Shown here one piece after another: positions 46,947-48,236 of a stretch of 48,236 nt of DNA (its first letter is position 1; the number at the start of each line of letters is the position of its first letter). The stretch lies in NCBI GenBank assembly GCA_023667225.1, contig JAMPAN010000008.1, positions 1 through 48,236 of the forward strand. Reading direction: 5' to 3'. This DNA is from Oxalobacter formigenes (GTDB lineage Bacteria > Pseudomonadota > Gammaproteobacteria > Burkholderiales > Burkholderiaceae_D). The notes under the pieces are model-generated. The model saw nothing but the letters and a program-made list of their open reading frames with translations. It made no database searches and was not told where the DNA came from. Both the position numbers and the translations under genes were made by a program.

Positions 46947-48236
46947 CCAAGACGAGTTATATTGACCTGTTGCCGTCTGCCAGAGCAGAAGGCGTGGTGC
47001 GGCTGCCAGGTTCCAAGAGCATATCAAACCGGACGCTGCTTTTGGCGGCATTGGCGGAAGGTACAACAAAAATACAGGATTTGCTGGCTTCAGATGATAC
47101 GGCTGTTATGCTGGATGCGCTGGAAAAACTGGGTATTAAATGGGAGCGGTATGCCGGTTCTCATGAATATGCGGTTGAAGGTGTGCGGGGGGCGCTGCCG
47201 AATCGCAAGGCTTCGCTTTTTATGGGCAATGCCGGTACGGCTATACGCCCTTTGGCAGCAGCACTGGCAGTTTTGGGCGGAGATTTCACCCTGCATGGTG
47301 TGCCGCGCATGCATGAGCGGCCTATCGGCGACCTGGTAGAGGCGCTTAATGCGGCAGGCGCGCAAATTACCTATACCGGGAAGCCGGGTTATCCTCCGCT
47401 TCATATTTCTCCAGGGCGGGTTCGTGCACATGAATTGCATGTGAAGGGCAATGTTTCAAGCCAGTTTCTGACAGCGCTCTTAATGGCTGCGCCATTGATG
47501 GCGGGAGAGCATGATGTTGTTATCCATGTGATTGGGGAGTTGATTTCCAAGCCTTATATTGAAATTACGCTTAACATGATGAGCCGTTTTGGCATTGAAA
47601 TTGAACAGGACGGCTGGCAGTCTTTCCGGATCAAACAGGGGCAGGCTTATCGCAGTCCGGGGATGATCAGGGTTGAGGGGGATGCTTCGTCTGCTTCCTA
47701 TTTTTTGGCCGCAGGCGCTATTGCCAAAGGACCTGTCCGGGTTGAAGGGGTAGGAAAAAACAGTATTCAGGGCGATGTTCGTTTTGCCCAAATTCTTGAA
47801 AAGATGGGGGCTGCTGTTACCTATGGGGAAAACTGGATTGAGGCGCGTTCAAACGGGATTCTCAAGGCGATTGACGATGATTTCAATCTTATCCCGGATG
47901 CTGCCATGACGGTTGCGGTGCTTGCGCTCTATGCTGACGGCGTGAGTGTGCTTCGCAATATTGGAAGCTGGCGGGTTAAGGAAACTGACCGGATAGCTGC
48001 TATGGCCAGAGAATTGAGGAAGGTTGGGGCTATTGTGGATGAAGGGAAGGATTACCTTGTTATTAGGCCGATAGATAGCGGCATGGACGAAAGCGAAGAG
48101 AAAATCGAGATAGACACTTATGATGACCACAGGATGGCAATGAGTTTATCCCTGGCGAGTTTATCCGGAGAACTTCGCAGAGGTTTTTCATTAAGGGTTA
48201 GAGAGCCGGGGGTAGTCAGGAAGACCTATCCTGGAT
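46943..48236 (+). CDS. aroA: EPSP synthase AroA, 3' end cut by window
   Basis: AroA joins shikimate-3-phosphate and phosphoenolpyruvate in the shikimate pathway. The frame starts at an ATG overlapping the tyrA stop (ATGA) and stays open to the window edge, giving 431 residues. It has [16 protein letters not shown], the PEP-site [14 protein letters not shown] of class I enzymes, the catalytic aspartate in NLIPDAAMT, the glutamate in [11 protein letters not shown], and the late VRKTYPG. Only a few residues should be missing. It completes the run serC-pheA-hisC-tyrA-aroA; cmk and rpsA usually follow in relatives. Confidence 0.96.
   Translation, partial: MTKTSYIDLLPSARAEGVVRLPGSKSISNRTLLLAALAEGTTKIQDLLASDDTAVMLDALEKLGIKWERYAGSHEYAVEGVRGALPNRKASLFMGNAGTAIRPLAAALAVLGGDFTLHGVPRMHERPIGDLVEALNAAGAQITYTGKPGYPPLHISPGRVRAHELHVKGNVSSQFLTALLMAAPLMAGEHDVVIHVIGELISKPYIEITLNMMSRFGIEIEQDGWQSFRIKQGQAYRSPGMIRVEGDASSASYFLAAGAIAKGPVRVEGVGKNSIQGDVRFAQILEKMGAAVTYGENWIEARSNGILKAIDDDFNLIPDAAMTVAVLALYADGVSVLRNIGSWRVKETDRIAAMARELRKVGAIVDEGKDYLVIRPIDSGMDESEEKIEIDTYDDHRMAMSLSLASLSGELRRGFSLRVREPGVVRKTYPG

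Overview
The window (about 48 kb, moderately GC-rich, tightly packed on both strands) reads as chromosomal housekeeping DNA of a betaproteobacterium, most likely Burkholderiales and probably Oxalobacteraceae. The reasons are the gene order (gyrA-serC-pheA-hisC-tyrA-aroA; ompA-ubiG-gph; rplM-rpsI-argC-erpA; ribF-ileS-lspA-coaBC-dut; divergent ratA/smpB; lpxL-dapF beside metK) and a molybdenum-dependent formate dehydrogenase locus. A formate-handling, oxygen-limited life such as that of Oxalobacter would fit, but this is inference. I see no insertion sequences, prophage, CRISPR array, tRNA or rRNA.

Layout. 0.1-5.8 kb: ratA and smpB, then a leftward run hscB, iscU, iscS, erpA (Fe-S cluster assembly), argC, and the ribosomal pair rpsI/rplM with its own promoter and terminator. 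6.0-8.5 kb: a LysE-type exporter, a ZIP metal transporter and a PDZ lipoprotein resembling an M48 peptidase. 8.5-14.8 kb: dut, coaBC, lspA, ileS and ribF, all leftward, partly joined by ATGA overlaps. 14.9-16.7 kb: a solitary family-5 solute-binding protein. 16.7-28.3 kb: a molybdenum/formate island made of mobB, a large FAD/Fe-S pyridine-nucleotide oxidoreductase, a four-cluster ferredoxin, a cysteine-type FDH-H (fdhF), an aldehyde dehydrogenase, modC-modB-modA, and the divergent modE-fdhD. 28.4-35.7 kb: metY, an orphan fliT-like gene, a sirtuin, ahpF/ahpC, an HPP membrane protein, dapF and lpxL. 36.1-48.2 kb: metK, gph, ubiG, an OmpA-family protein, gyrA and the serine/aromatic amino acid run serC-pheA-hisC-tyrA-aroA, with aroA cut by the window edge.

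How the genes work together. ModABC imports molybdate under ModE, MobB helps make the guanine-dinucleotide cofactor, FdhD should sulfurate it using sulfur from IscS, and FdhF with the ferredoxin and the FAD/Fe-S subunit could pass formate electrons to NAD(P). Fe-S clusters for these proteins would come from IscS, IscU and ErpA.

The most unusual signal is repeated loss of signature residues in otherwise intact genes. IscU lacks the first cluster cysteine, the neighbouring aspartate and the LPPVK chaperone motif. HscB has lost the HPD segment, and no hscA or fdx follows. FdhD lacks its CxxC pair. The M48-like lipoprotein has KEMAH instead of HExxH. The first two together suggest that the HscA/HscB chaperone branch of Fe-S assembly has been dismantled in this lineage while the scaffold gene is retained.
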